Positions 31,401 to 38,821 of a stretch of 64,000 nucleotides of DNA are shown piece by piece (position 1 is the first letter of the stretch; each line of letters starts with the position of its first letter). Source of the DNA: Alphaproteobacteria bacterium. Lineage in GTDB: Bacteria; Pseudomonadota; Alphaproteobacteria; Rhodospirillales; WMHbin7. The translations under genes and the position numbers were made by a program. The notes under the pieces are model-generated. The model searched no databases, was not told where the DNA came from, and saw nothing but the letters and a program-made list of their open reading frames with translations. The stretch lies in the NCBI GenBank assembly GCA_015231795.1, contig JADGAX010000010.1, positions 45,175-109,174 of the forward strand, in the 5' to 3' direction.

Positions 31401-34400
31401 AGCTGCTTGGCGGTTCGGGAAATGAAACGCTGGCCGGTTCGGACGCCGCCGAAGGATTCTGGGGCTACGCTGGCGCCGATAGCATGTCGGGTGGAGGCGG
31501 CAACGATGTCTTCGCTTTCAATACCGGGGATGTCCCTGCGGGTGAGGTGATCGACGGTGGCGCTGGGATTGACACCCTAACCATGAACAGCAGCACTGAT
31601 TTCTCGCTGGCAACCATTTCGAACATTGAGGGAATTCGCTTTACCTCATCGGCCTCCTCCAGCAGCACGGCCACCTTCTCAGGCTCGCAAGTCTCGGGTT
31701 TCACCTCACTGACCGGAGACGCTTATGCAAACAAACTTGTTATTAATGCTGAAGAAGGCGGAACCGTCACCTTGGCTGGCCTGACCACCTTCGTATCCTG
31801 GTCGCAGACCGGCGATTCCATCGCGATAAACGGAAGCGACGGTAACGAGACACTGACCGGCAGCGCATGGCGTGACACGATTTCCGGGGGAAGCGGAAAC
31901 GACGTCCTGAACGGTGGTGCCGAAAAGGATACGCTGTTGGGTGGCGAGGGTGACGATACCCTGATTCTCGACGCGCAGGATATGTCCGTCGATGGACAAA
32001 ATGGCACCGATACACTCAGGCTTCTAGCCAGCGCGGATTTTCGCTCGATCGCTGACGGGGTTATCCGAGGGATTGAGCAAATAGACCTTATCACCGGAAG
32101 CAACATTACGCTTCGAATGGCCGTGATCGACGCATTATCTCTTTCAGGCACGACCGATCAGGTGCTGATTGCTGGCGACAGCAACGATCACCTGGTCCTT
32201 TATGGAAGCTGGACGCTGACTGGGCAGCAGACAATCAACGATGTGTCCTACAACGTCTACGACGCAGGGGTTAGCGCAAGCGGGCATGCCATCGTTCGCA
32301 CACAGTCGTCTCTTGCAGTAACCTTGGCGCAAAGCGGCGGCTCCGGCAACGACACACTGACAGGCACGTCTGATGGCGATATTCTAGCTGGCGACGCCGG
32401 TAATGATGTTCTATCAGGCCTGACCGGCAATGACGAACTGAATGGCGATGCTGGCAACGATACGCTGTCCGGCGAAGATGGAAATGATCTTCTTAATGGC
32501 GGCATTGGCGCCGACATCGCCCTTTTTTCTGGAAGCATGTCAGGTTATCGTCTGAGCGCTGGTGTCGGCGTGATCACCGTGACCGATACCGATCTCGCAG
32601 ACGGCGATTCCGGAACTGATACACTTTATAATGTGGAAACCCTTAGATTCTCCGATGGCGACTTGTCTCTCGCCCGCCGCGATGAATTCCGGGTCAACAC
32701 CACGACGGATGGCAAACAGCAAGCGCCTAGAATCGCCGCTTTGGCCGATGGCGGCTATGTCATAGCCTTCGATGGCATCATGGCGGATGGCCGCGTTGGC
32801 GTCGCGGCACAAAGATATGATGCCTTTGGCGTGCCTGCTGGCGCCGAGGCCCAAGTCAACACCATCGTCAACAACGACCAGTATGCAGCATCCGTTGCAG
32901 GGCTGGCTGACGGCGGATTTGTCGTTACTTGGCACACCTATGGCCTGGATGGCAACAGCACCGGTATCGCCTTGCGCAGGTTCGATGCCAATGGGCAGGC
33001 GATTGGCGAAGAAACTGCAGCCAACACCTACACGATCGGCGTTCAGAACAACCCGGAAATCGCCGCATTTGCCGATGGCGGGTATGTCGTCACTTGGAGT
33101 TCCAATAGCCAGGATGGCAGCGGTTATGGCATTTTCGGACAACGCTTCGATGCCAACGGACTGAAGGCTGGCAGCGAATTTCGCGTCAACGAGACAACGG
33201 CCGATTCTCAATATGCTCAGAAAGTTTCCGCCATCAAGGATGGCGGATTTGCCGTCACCTGGGGTTCGCTGTCTACGGATGGCAGCGATTTCAATGTGTT
33301 CGCGCGGCTGTACGATGCCAGCGGCAATGCCGCAACGGGCGAATTCATGGTCAACCAAACGGTTGCCGATAGACAGCACTATCCCTACATCGCAGCACTC
33401 AATGACGGGCGGATCGCCGTCGCTTGGGCGTCGAATCTTCAAGACGGCAACTATATGGGCGTCTATTTGCGGCTTTACGACTCTCAAGGCCAAGCCTTGG
33501 GAGGGGAAACCCGCATCAACACATACATCAGCAGCAACCAGACCTACCCAACCATCGCCAGCCTGGAAGATGGCGGTTTCATCGTCAGTTGGATGTCGTA
33601 CCAGGATGGCAGCGACTACGGCATCTACGCCCAACGCTATGGCTCCGACGGACTGGCGGCGGGAGGAGAATTTCGCGTCAACAGTTATACGGCGGCTGGG
33701 CAGGGCTATCCGCGGGCGACCGGCCTGCCTGATGGCGGTTTCGTCATCACTTGGCAATCGAACTTGCAAGATGGCAGTGGGCTAGGGGTTTACGCCCAGC
33801 GCTATGACTCCAACAGCAACCCGATTGGTCTTTATGATCTTACTGGCGGCATGGGCAATGATGTCTTGTATGCCGAAAGCGGCTTCCAGGCCATTGCGGG
33901 CGGCGGTGGCGCTGATACGTTGATCGGCGGCGATGGAGCCGACGCCTTCCGTTTTGCCGCAGGCGACGCCGTGGCGGGCGAGCGCATCGACGGAGGCGCA
34001 GGCATTGACGTACTGCAAGTATTGGGCAGCAACGATTTATCGCTGGCCACCTTGGTTTCCATCGAGCGGCTGCGCTTCCAAGGCGCTGCGACCATTACCC
34101 TGTCGGCGGATCAAGCCGAAGGGATTGCCTTGGCGACCGGTGACGCCAACATCAATGCCATGACCGTCAATGCCGCAACCGGCGGTACGGCTGACCTGTC
34201 CGCCATTTCCTTCCTGAGCTGGACGGCGGGCAGTGACAGCGTCATTCTGAATGGCGCGGCAGGAAACGAAACACTGACGGGAAGCAATGAATGCGACATC
34301 ATTTCCGCAGGTGGCGGCGATGACATCGTCATTTTCATTGGCGAAGATTTCGTTGCGGGCGAATCGGTCGAGGGCGGCGCCGGAACGGATACGTTAAAAG

Positions 34401-37400
34401 TGCTTGGCGACACGGATTTCAATTTGGGTAGTGTGACCGGATTTGAGGCCCTTGCCTTTGCCGGCGAGGCCGAGGCCGGTTTTGGCTCCGCTCAAATCGT
34501 GGACATTTCCACAGTTACCGGCGATGCAAATGCCAACACGCTTGTTGTCATGGTAAGCGAAGGATCATCCATCGAGCTTTCGGGCAAAAACTTTGCAAGC
34601 TGGACATCCCAGCAGGACATTATCCTGCTGATTGGTTCGCAAGGAAGCGAGTTTTTGTCTGGATCCAGCCATGACGATACGATTGACGGCGGTACAGGTG
34701 CCGATACATTGCTGGGAGGCGCTGGCAATGACGTCTTCCTATTCGCGGCAGGCGATGCCATCGCGGGCGAAACAATTGACGGCGGCTCGGGAACCGACAC
34801 TCTCAGACTTTCTGACAGCAACGACTTCTCATATGCCACACTGAGTTCCATCGAGTCCCTTTCATTTGCAAGCGCCGCCACCGCCACGCTGCTTGGCAGC
34901 CAAGCAGGCACGCTCTCAAAGATCGCGGGGTCGGTGGGCGTCAACAGCCTTGTCGTCACCGGCGCGTCCGACCTGTCCAACCTCGTCTTGGGGACCGATT
35001 GGTCAGAAGGAATTGATTCGATCCTTCTGCAAGGTGGAATTGGGGGGGACATCATTATCGGAAGCGGCCTAGACGATACGCTCAGCGGTGCGGCGGGTGC
35101 GGATCGCCTGACAGGTGGCGCTGGCAATGATATTTTCACGCTGGCCGCGGGCGATTTCGAGGCAGGGGAAAGCCTGATCGGCGGCACTGGCAATGACAGC
35201 CTTGTCGTCTCGGGCAGCAACGATCTGCGCAATGGCGATATTTCAGGCGTCGAGTCAATTGTATATGTGGCAGACGCGACGATTGCGCTCACTCATGCCC
35301 AACTTTCAGAAATCACGACCATCTCTGGTGGCGCAGGGGGCGACAATCTCATAATTTCCGCCTCGAATAGCGCCACGATCGATCTATCATCCAAAACATT
35401 CCTGTCATGGACCGCGGGCGAGGACGGCATTTCGCTCGTAGGCGCTGCGGGAGCCGAAACCTTGATCGGCAGTGCAAACGCTGACACGTTTTGTTTCGCT
35501 TCGGGTGACGCCATTGTCGGCGACAGCGTCGACGGCGCCGCAGGCAATGATGTGCTCTTGCTTCTGGGCAGCAACGATTTCACCAATGCTTCAATGTCCA
35601 GCGTCGAATATATCACCTTCCAGGCGGCAGCCACGGCAACGCTGACAGGCGATCAGGCCGAGGCCCTCCTTGGCGTTACTGGCGATGCGGGGCAAAACCG
35701 CGTTGCGGTGCAGGCCGCCGCGGGAGAAACCGTTAGCTTGGCAGGAATTGCTGATTTTGCCTCATGGACCTCAAGCCAGGATTGGCTGATTCTGTCGGGG
35801 GCCGGTGGCAATGAAAATCTAACCGGCTCAATTCAGGCAGATAGTTTATGCGGCGGTGCCGGAGCAGACCATTTGGCGGGTGGCTCCGGCAACGACGTTT
35901 TTGTTCTGGCCGCCAGTGACGTGGCGGCGGGTGAATTAATTGATGGCGGCGGCGGTTCCGACAGTTTGTATCTAACCGGCAGCAACGATTTGCGTCAGGC
36001 AACGCTGTCAGGTCTTGAGTCCCTCGTCTTTGCAGGTGAAGCTACGGCGCGCCTGCTGGGCAGCCAGACGGCACAACTCCAGACGATTGCCGGAAATGCG
36101 AACGTCAACACAGTGATTGTCGAGGCGCTGGCAGGAACCTCGGTCAGTCTTGCTCATTTCGCCTTTGATTCCTGGTCGGTGGGAAGCGACGCCTTGTCGC
36201 TTGTCGGCGCCGCTGGCTCGGAAACACTCATCGGGACCTCGCAGCGAGATACCATTATTGGCGGTACTGGGGCGGATACGCTTTTGGGCGGTGGCGGCAG
36301 CGACATATTCCTGCTTTCATCCGACGATATCGCTGCAGGTGAGACGATTGACGGCGGCGCCGGGTCTGACGTCTTGCTGATTTCTGCAGACTGCGATTTC
36401 ACCCAGGCCAGTCTCGTCTCGATCGAGGGATTGAGCTATTCAGGCGCTGTAACCGCCAATCTGACATCCTCTCAGGTCGGCGGCTTGACAACGGTAACCG
36501 GCGATGGAAACGCCAACATCCTTGCCGTCAGCGCCGAATCCGGGGGCTCTGTCAGCCTAGCCGCCATCACCAGCTTCATCTCTTGGACGGATGGCGTTGA
36601 CAAGATAGAGATCAGCGGCCTAGAGGGCGACGAAACCCTTACAGGCAGCAGCCAGACCGACACCGTTCTGGGCGGCCTTGGCAACGACATGATCAATGGC
36701 GGCGGCGGCGCCGATTCCCTTTTCGGCGAAGATGGGGACGACACCTTTCTGTTTGCGGCCTCTTCATTTGCTTTTGGCGAAACAGTCAATGGCGGTGCGG
36801 GGACAGATGTCCTTCGCTTGACCGGCAGCAACAATTTCTCCGCTGGCAGTCTTTCTTCAATCGAGATTCTATCCTTTTCCGCCAGCGCGACGGCCACCTT
36901 GTCGGCCAGTCAGTTCGAGGCGTTGACGTCGATCAGCGGCGATGACAACGCCAACACTGTTTGTGTTCAACTGGCGACCGACGACAGTTTCGACCTGTCC
37001 GACATCAGCAAGTTCTTGTCCTGGTCGGCGACGTCAGACGCATTCTCTCTGATTGGCGCGGGCGGCAGCGAAATCATCACGGGCAGCGTTTATGGCGATT
37101 TCATCTCCGGCGGCGGTGGAGCTGACAGCCTGTCGGGCGGGACAGGCAATGACCGGTTTGGTTATGCGGGTGGAGAAGCCGTTAGCGGAGAGGCCATCGA
37201 AGGTGGCGAGGGGATCGACGCGCTTGTTGTTTCTGGAAGCGAGAATTTTGCTCTCGTCACCTTGGGCGCGATTGAGGGCGTGGAATTCGCGGGCACGGCC
37301 TCTGCCAGCTTCTCGGCCAGTCAGATCGGCCTGGGACTTTCGCAAAGCGCCGCCATCGTCGGCGACAGTCACGACAATACGCTGACAATTTCTGCGCAGG

Positions 37401-38017
37401 CCGACGAGGACGTTAGTCTGGCGCAATTTGCCTTTACCGACTGGACTGGTTTTGACGACTGGGTCCGCTTGATAGGCGCTTCGGGCAATGAGAATCTAAC
37501 CGCCACCAGCCAATCCGACAGCATTTCAGGTCTGGGTGGCGATGACGTTTTGATCGGTCTTGGCGGCGGCGACCTGCTTCGTGGCGGCTCGGGCAGCGAC
37601 CTGTTTGTTGAGCGGACCGGCCAGAACGCTTTATCGTCCAGCGCCAGCTCGTTGGATGTGATCGAGGACTTCAACTGGTTCCTGGAAGGTGACCGCCTTT
37701 ACTTCCTCGACAATGACGGCAATCATATGACGGTCGCCAATGGATATCATGCGGGCGATTTGTCGCAGTCAGCGCAAGATCTTGAACAGGCCTTGGCGCT
37801 CGCTTTCGCCGATGCCAACGGCTCGCTTGGGGGGACTGTGGTTCTTGGCGAGGGCGACGCCGTGATGTTCGATTATTCGGGAACATCGTATGTCGCCGTG
37901 GCCGACGCTGCGCCGGGCTATCAGTCTTCCGGCGACGCTGTGGTCGCCGTTGACTGTGACGCCAATCCAGTGGTCGGCGACAATGGCAGCTTCGATCCAA
38001 GCCAGCTGTTTGCCTAG
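22421..38017 (+). CDS. giant FecR/RTX repeat exoprotein (5198 residues)
   Basis: No Sec signal. Residues ~118-226 are a FecR-type domain (GDVAVIHADGSKAIL, TPVATIGIRGT). Residues ~516-625 include a surface-protein-like fold (GYIEGATVFADANMNGQWD). RTX nonapeptides with GGxGxDxLx pattern occupy ~815-882 and recur. Four blocks of seven ~55-residue repeats follow (from residues ~931, ~1588, ~2458 and ~3421), each repeat reading roughly F-x-V-N-T...Q...P-x-(I/V)-A-x-L-x-D-G-G-F-V-V-x-W-x-S...D-G-S-G-x-G-(I/V)-(Y/F)-x-Q-R-(Y/F). Between and after them are ~136-residue modules with (F/L)AAGDxxAGExIDGG. The C-terminus (DVIEDFNW, DRLYF, then VMFDYSGTSYVAVAD) resembles type I secretion C-termini. A calcium-binding surface adhesin or matrix protein is inferred. 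ATG 22421 follows AAGGGCGG. No ABC exporter gene is in the window. Confidence 0.9.
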   Translation: MRERLDTGTITKNGSSYVGHAAPQKGGPVVVPSAHLLSTASYERLGPDLILQGEGGERFIISDFFATSTPPDLISEDGASISGDLAARLAGPLAPGQFAQVGNGIDRHAIGRADTLSGDVAVIHADGSKAILHKGDAVFQGDVLQTPKGASVGLVFMDGTSLALGSNGRMVLDQMVYDPATQSGKSAFSLIQGSFSFMSGQIAKTSPDAMTIRTPVATIGIRGTLGVGEYTPGHGLTAAIVPERGEVTGEIAITNAAGTQVLNQPSTALQVGTFFTPPSTPVVVSAAQLTSSFAQSLAILPQSNAAQPVQEQLRDIRPDMQGPRLELLRDAPLRDSKAATSTSAPRADEAFAQTAQQAIDQALERGLAINDAQNAAMRVKSVFEKAVGSGLAYDKAMLQAGEMAAKLGLLAPGAAEGKNPFLTMWDIISHDSKPIDVATLSAFRVTAAQAVTVSESAVSAIRASAAVQGIGGTDQVGNSRNVSSTSSDYRNDVVSNSSGGSSSSGKSSTSGKAVDGYIEGATVFADANMNGQWDAGEARSTTGVGGAFTLTGGSGPIVVQGGIDASTGEAFTGVLTAPAGSTVVTPLTTLMDSMIRHQGLSADQAKAKVAEAAGVSSSVDLTKLDPVAASLDPAQASVASQIMAAGVKIHNTVVQAANLILGAASSSGVDANAAAQALYKSMAATMIANGAATDLSSSTTQIESLITNAAGSGGLNLGAGELASLAAAKTQAAEVIKASNAAIEELSGTGTSFLTDLAKIAIVAQTSSAQAIQEAVADPTKLETLVNRFSGAALDAAVSQVDAASVGASASATDGDDTLSGTTGADSISGLGGNDRISGGVGDDRLLGNAGNDLIYGGGGNDWLSGSDGNDQLSGGEGQDSAAFSGAMADYSATVVGKRLAIIGEGNDLVWDVERLGFSDGDLTLSLGGGQRFQVNEHDHGNQARPSMASFQDGRWLSLWESSSQDGSGTAVMARLFDAQGRPQAEFQVNTGTQGDQSSPRAAVLADGTAVVLWRSAGQDGDQGGIYAQRIGSDGLKQGAEFCISDQGAGEQRMPDVVALKDGGFAASWVEASGRDGSGSGVYARLYTPTASDVFQISQTSAGNQESPVLAALANGGLTAVWTQADGVYARSFDATGAPIGGEFRLTSQVGIQPDVVQLADGNLVAAWRQTGAGGNIQGKGVLFSSDGATVGSVFALDLTANLADAPLTLAAMSDGRFAAAWTGLETTAAGTEIEGVFARRFEANGTPSAASFRVSLDDGATAGNAAVASLPGGDFIVAWEDLSGRDGDQSGIYQQRYAPDGTAYGYTVTASDDDNNLAALGGFATIDGGDGTDTLNLKGAMGRFKIEAADGGFAVVDRLKDAIWGDLGSALVLDVENLSFADGEISIISDDGGIQLVGGDGNDIFTLGKGVTQVSAGDGNDILRPDGKLDLSGLVFDGGDGLDALHLGIVHSVTDADFSGLGSVERVVVEANLHQASVGLGERSEATGVEIVQVAAGAGDSVIDASARTQTITLVGGGGDDSLIGGGGSDVAVFSGNMSGYRLRGGINEITVTDINAADGNQGTDTLKDIEILRFADGDIRLVPGNQEFRANTTTTGAQTVPEITGLKNGGYVVSWSGNMPGDSYGVAMQIYDANGVPVGNESQINTYTASAQLYSSHIALDDGGFVALWTSYQDGSYYGVYGQRFDGVGQKIGSEFRINTYTSGYQDRPKGALLDGGQLAVVWQSDDQDGSGYGVYAQLLDYDGQKIGSEFQVNELTNNHQINPRITPLEGGGFAVVWCSLADEATNYNVHCRIYNENGTARTAEFQANVLSQDIQYTQHVAGLGDGSFVVVWQSNPSQDGNGIGAFMRRFAADGQALTGDIQVNTYTISSQGLAAVASLENGGFVVAWQSYGQDGSGYGIFGQRYNANGEKAGGEFAINTFTPGDQSYCEITGLSDGGFAVTWRSWGVDGSDYGTAVRRFDANGDAVGLPVLAGGAGNDVLRVQTGFDVVAGGAGSDSLLGSTGADTFLFAAGDVELNEQIDGGGNVDTLQVAGDNDFSLASLSNVERMEFVGAAKATFSGSQIAAIAEIIGNEAGNTVEAVAGLGATVSLSSLVFNEWTALQDSILLRGASGNESLTGTAYADTLEGGAGADKLAGGASDDVFTLAAGDVTAGETIDGGSGTDTLLLTGSNDFRHSEISLVSIEALTFAAEDEASATLRGSHGMALTRVTGDGNANHIIVNGATDGTVSLAGIGTFLSWTDGVDSIALNGATGNETLIGTQKSDVIRAGAGDDVIIFDANDSLVDGETGTDTLRLESDVDFRAIEDGVILNIEVLDLAGSGGRIARLSEADVLAFSGETDTLTVTGDSSDLLYLHGNWINSGASWTGGGATIIVTGDVNVLQSSAAIDSSGGSEDGIELFLGSRTGYRITGGAGGATVTDIDAGDGANEGSRFVAAGTTLRFQDGDLALSETAGEFRINTTTDGVQRSPAVAALKGADGGYVAVWDGKYPDDSTAIVMQRYDAAGTPVGSETRVNTALQSNAVPPANIVQSNPAVQGLADGSYVVAWQSSPQDGNGYGIYMQRFDANGQALGVETRVNSYVTYDQINPAITVLSDGGFLVAWQSNVQDSSGYGVYAQRYDADGAAQGAERYIPTNTSYNQWETSLAGLTGGGYVAVWSSMQAGSGTVGYDIYYRIVKGDGTNLTSGLLANNTQTDGQTLPAVTALQDGGFVVAWQSAGQDGEGTGIYLRRFNASGTAQGEEAQVNVTSTYDQSQVALTTLSNGRFVVTWQSGGQDGSGSGIFARLYSAAGVAQGDEFQVNSFTNLDQSFPSISALADGGFVVTWQSVGQDGSDNGIFGQRFDASGQPVGSVSLTGSNGTDILVSGGAFQAIDGGSGADTLLGGSGRDYFRFDEGDIEAGETISGGGGTDRLLVSGNNDFRLALLSGVEEVWFEDSGTITLSGQQLSDMTAVKGDAGSGVNLIQARASLDGSADLHNITFSSWNAGNDSIKLLGGSGNETLAGSDAAEGFWGYAGADSMSGGGGNDVFAFNTGDVPAGEVIDGGAGIDTLTMNSSTDFSLATISNIEGIRFTSSASSSSTATFSGSQVSGFTSLTGDAYANKLVINAEEGGTVTLAGLTTFVSWSQTGDSIAINGSDGNETLTGSAWRDTISGGSGNDVLNGGAEKDTLLGGEGDDTLILDAQDMSVDGQNGTDTLRLLASADFRSIADGVIRGIEQIDLITGSNITLRMAVIDALSLSGTTDQVLIAGDSNDHLVLYGSWTLTGQQTINDVSYNVYDAGVSASGHAIVRTQSSLAVTLAQSGGSGNDTLTGTSDGDILAGDAGNDVLSGLTGNDELNGDAGNDTLSGEDGNDLLNGGIGADIALFSGSMSGYRLSAGVGVITVTDTDLADGDSGTDTLYNVETLRFSDGDLSLARRDEFRVNTTTDGKQQAPRIAALADGGYVIAFDGIMADGRVGVAAQRYDAFGVPAGAEAQVNTIVNNDQYAASVAGLADGGFVVTWHTYGLDGNSTGIALRRFDANGQAIGEETAANTYTIGVQNNPEIAAFADGGYVVTWSSNSQDGSGYGIFGQRFDANGLKAGSEFRVNETTADSQYAQKVSAIKDGGFAVTWGSLSTDGSDFNVFARLYDASGNAATGEFMVNQTVADRQHYPYIAALNDGRIAVAWASNLQDGNYMGVYLRLYDSQGQALGGETRINTYISSNQTYPTIASLEDGGFIVSWMSYQDGSDYGIYAQRYGSDGLAAGGEFRVNSYTAAGQGYPRATGLPDGGFVITWQSNLQDGSGLGVYAQRYDSNSNPIGLYDLTGGMGNDVLYAESGFQAIAGGGGADTLIGGDGADAFRFAAGDAVAGERIDGGAGIDVLQVLGSNDLSLATLVSIERLRFQGAATITLSADQAEGIALATGDANINAMTVNAATGGTADLSAISFLSWTAGSDSVILNGAAGNETLTGSNECDIISAGGGDDIVIFIGEDFVAGESVEGGAGTDTLKVLGDTDFNLGSVTGFEALAFAGEAEAGFGSAQIVDISTVTGDANANTLVVMVSEGSSIELSGKNFASWTSQQDIILLIGSQGSEFLSGSSHDDTIDGGTGADTLLGGAGNDVFLFAAGDAIAGETIDGGSGTDTLRLSDSNDFSYATLSSIESLSFASAATATLLGSQAGTLSKIAGSVGVNSLVVTGASDLSNLVLGTDWSEGIDSILLQGGIGGDIIIGSGLDDTLSGAAGADRLTGGAGNDIFTLAAGDFEAGESLIGGTGNDSLVVSGSNDLRNGDISGVESIVYVADATIALTHAQLSEITTISGGAGGDNLIISASNSATIDLSSKTFLSWTAGEDGISLVGAAGAETLIGSANADTFCFASGDAIVGDSVDGAAGNDVLLLLGSNDFTNASMSSVEYITFQAAATATLTGDQAEALLGVTGDAGQNRVAVQAAAGETVSLAGIADFASWTSSQDWLILSGAGGNENLTGSIQADSLCGGAGADHLAGGSGNDVFVLAASDVAAGELIDGGGGSDSLYLTGSNDLRQATLSGLESLVFAGEATARLLGSQTAQLQTIAGNANVNTVIVEALAGTSVSLAHFAFDSWSVGSDALSLVGAAGSETLIGTSQRDTIIGGTGADTLLGGGGSDIFLLSSDDIAAGETIDGGAGSDVLLISADCDFTQASLVSIEGLSYSGAVTANLTSSQVGGLTTVTGDGNANILAVSAESGGSVSLAAITSFISWTDGVDKIEISGLEGDETLTGSSQTDTVLGGLGNDMINGGGGADSLFGEDGDDTFLFAASSFAFGETVNGGAGTDVLRLTGSNNFSAGSLSSIEILSFSASATATLSASQFEALTSISGDDNANTVCVQLATDDSFDLSDISKFLSWSATSDAFSLIGAGGSEIITGSVYGDFISGGGGADSLSGGTGNDRFGYAGGEAVSGEAIEGGEGIDALVVSGSENFALVTLGAIEGVEFAGTASASFSASQIGLGLSQSAAIVGDSHDNTLTISAQADEDVSLAQFAFTDWTGFDDWVRLIGASGNENLTATSQSDSISGLGGDDVLIGLGGGDLLRGGSGSDLFVERTGQNALSSSASSLDVIEDFNWFLEGDRLYFLDNDGNHMTVANGYHAGDLSQSAQDLEQALALAFADANGSLGGTVVLGEGDAVMFDYSGTSYVAVADAAPGYQSSGDAVVAVDCDANPVVGDNGSFDPSQLFA
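24863..25065 (+). repeat. RTX nonapeptide array in the giant protein
   Basis: Seven to eight consecutive GGxGxDxLx-type nonapeptides (GDDTLSGTT, GADSISGLG, GNDRISGGV, GDDRLLGNA, GNDLIYGGG, GNDWLSGSD, GNDQLSGGE), the calcium-binding beta-roll pattern. A similar shorter array is at about 32340-32520. Confidence 0.9.
25210..26340 (+). repeat. propeller-like block 1 (seven repeats)
   Basis: Seven repeats of ~55 codons counted by their first strand (FQVNEHD, FQVNTGT, FCISDQG, FQISQTS, FRLTSQV, FALDLTA, FRVSLDD). Exactly seven fits one seven-bladed propeller. This is the most divergent of the four blocks. Confidence 0.75.
27181..28335 (+). repeat. propeller-like block 2 (seven repeats)
   Basis: Seven repeats (FRANTTT, SQINTYT, FRINTYT, FQVNELT, FQANVLS, IQVNTYT, FAINTFT). 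Preceded by a module FSGNMSGYRL...ITVTD...LRFADGD that also precedes blocks 3 and 4. Confidence 0.8.
29791..30990 (+). repeat. propeller-like block 3 (seven repeats)
   Basis: Seven repeats (FRINTTT, TRVNTAL, TRVNSYV, RYIPTNT, LLANNTQ, AQVNVTS, FQVNSFT). The super-repeat that begins with block 2 recurs here about 2.6 kb later. Confidence 0.8.
32681..33840 (+). repeat. propeller-like block 4 (seven repeats)
   Basis: Seven repeats (FRVNTTT, AQVNTIV, TAANTYT, FRVNETT, FMVNQTV, TRINTYI, FRVNSYT). Very close to blocks 2 and 3 in motif and in flanking modules, about 2.9 kb after block 3. Confidence 0.8.
33890..37610 (+). repeat. nine tandem ~136-residue RTX-linked modules
   Basis: Modules beginning (G)(N/A)D-x-F-x-(F/L)-A-A-G-D-x-x-A-G-E start near 33937, 34318, 34726, 35123, 35482, 35890, 36298, 36736 and 37145, a period of 360-440 bp. 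Each contains GSNDF, a SIExLxF strand, GSQ, a GDANAN-like turn, (F/W)-x-S-W-T, then GAxGNETLTGS and GGAGADxLxGG. Six related modules lie between the propeller blocks. Confidence 0.85.
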
Positions 38018-38389
38018 TGAACCTCGCGCATCGGACTATCAGAGGCCCGATGAGTCCAGGCTATAAATCATCGGCGGCCACGTCTGGCGATGTGCGCTTC
38101 CAAGCCCATGTGGCCCACTTCCGTGTACCAGGGATGAGGCCGCCCAGGTTTTGTGGCTGAAACCTATTGTAGATCGATATATTGTGGGGGGTGGCGGAGA
38201 GAGAGGGAATCTCCAATCCGTTCCAAATAACTTTTGAATCACAGTACGTTACGGCACATGTCGAACTGCCTCTCTCTGACACTTTGTACCAGCTTGGCGG
38301 CCATGGGCAAGGGGGGAAATTGGGGGCCTATCCCCACCTTACCCACATTCCGGATTCCTAGAGAATGACCTCGAGGCTTGTCGATGCAA
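38018..38389. other. intergenic region between the giant gene and the ubiquitin-like operon
   Basis: 372 bp with no supported gene. A weak hairpin just past the giant gene (CATCGG...CCGATG) may help end transcription. The tRNA-like 17-mer at 38192-38208 lies here, so the edge of an accessory island may be in this interval. Confidence 0.45.
38192..38208 (-). other. possible attachment-site remnant (tRNA-Ser 3' end-like)
   Basis: TGGCGGAGAGAGAGGGA, read on the minus strand, is TCCCTCTCTCTCCGCCA, the familiar 3' end of serine tRNA genes including the CCA. The match stops there: the T-arm sequence that should follow (GGTTCGAA) is absent, so this is not an intact tRNA. Such fragments mark att sites of islands integrated at tRNA genes. 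The match is short and may be chance. Confidence 0.35.
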
Positions 38390-38821
38390 TTATCGCAATA
38401 TCCAGTCCCAGACACGGCGCCAGAAATCTGGTGTCGCTTTGGGCTGAGCGGGATGAACAGATGCCTCGGCCTTTTGCTTCTGCCCGTAGAACCGCGCCTT
38501 TGCGACTCGATCTCGACTACGCTCGGCTTCGATCTGCTTGTCACTCCAAGGGGCGGCTTCGATCACCTTGCCGCGATCAATTACATAGTGTGACCGGCAT
38601 TTTAGAGTCCAATTACCGATCGACGGATGAAGTGAAACAGACTCGCCGTCGAATGTCATCTTCCAATCTGTCGGCGTAAATGGCGTGACAACCTCTTCCC
38701 CGCAGCCGCAGCAGCAGCTATGGGCCGATGTCGCATATTCCATCGACACATAGAGAATGCCTGGCTCCAAGCGTTCAGGGATGTGTTCGACGAAACGATG
38801 TTCGAGTCTCGTGTACCCCAT
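38390..38821 (-). CDS. DUF6527-type protein, putative zinc-binding partner of the ubiquitin-like system
   Basis: 143 residues. A cysteine cluster (H34, C36, C37, C38, C40 in HSCCCGCG) and a second site (C75-x-x-H78 in CRSHY) look like a metal-binding fold. Between them is LHPSIGNW, a recognisable family stretch. The C-terminal third is charged and ends in a Trp-rich helix (FWRRVWDWILR). DUF6527 proteins are found beside multi-ubiquitin and ThiF genes; no activity is established. Its ATG overlaps the E1 stop (ATGA), so it is the last gene of the operon. No JAB/MPN peptidase motif was seen in it. Confidence 0.75.
   Translation of the reverse strand: MGYTRLEHRFVEHIPERLEPGILYVSMEYATSAHSCCCGCGEEVVTPFTPTDWKMTFDGESVSLHPSIGNWTLKCRSHYVIDRGKVIEAAPWSDKQIEAERSRDRVAKARFYGQKQKAEASVHPAQPKATPDFWRRVWDWILR

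Noticed and set aside
24863..37610. DNA repeats that could be read as a CRISPR or satellite array
   Set aside because: Repeats are codon-phased, of variable sequence and explained by protein modules in one long reading frame.
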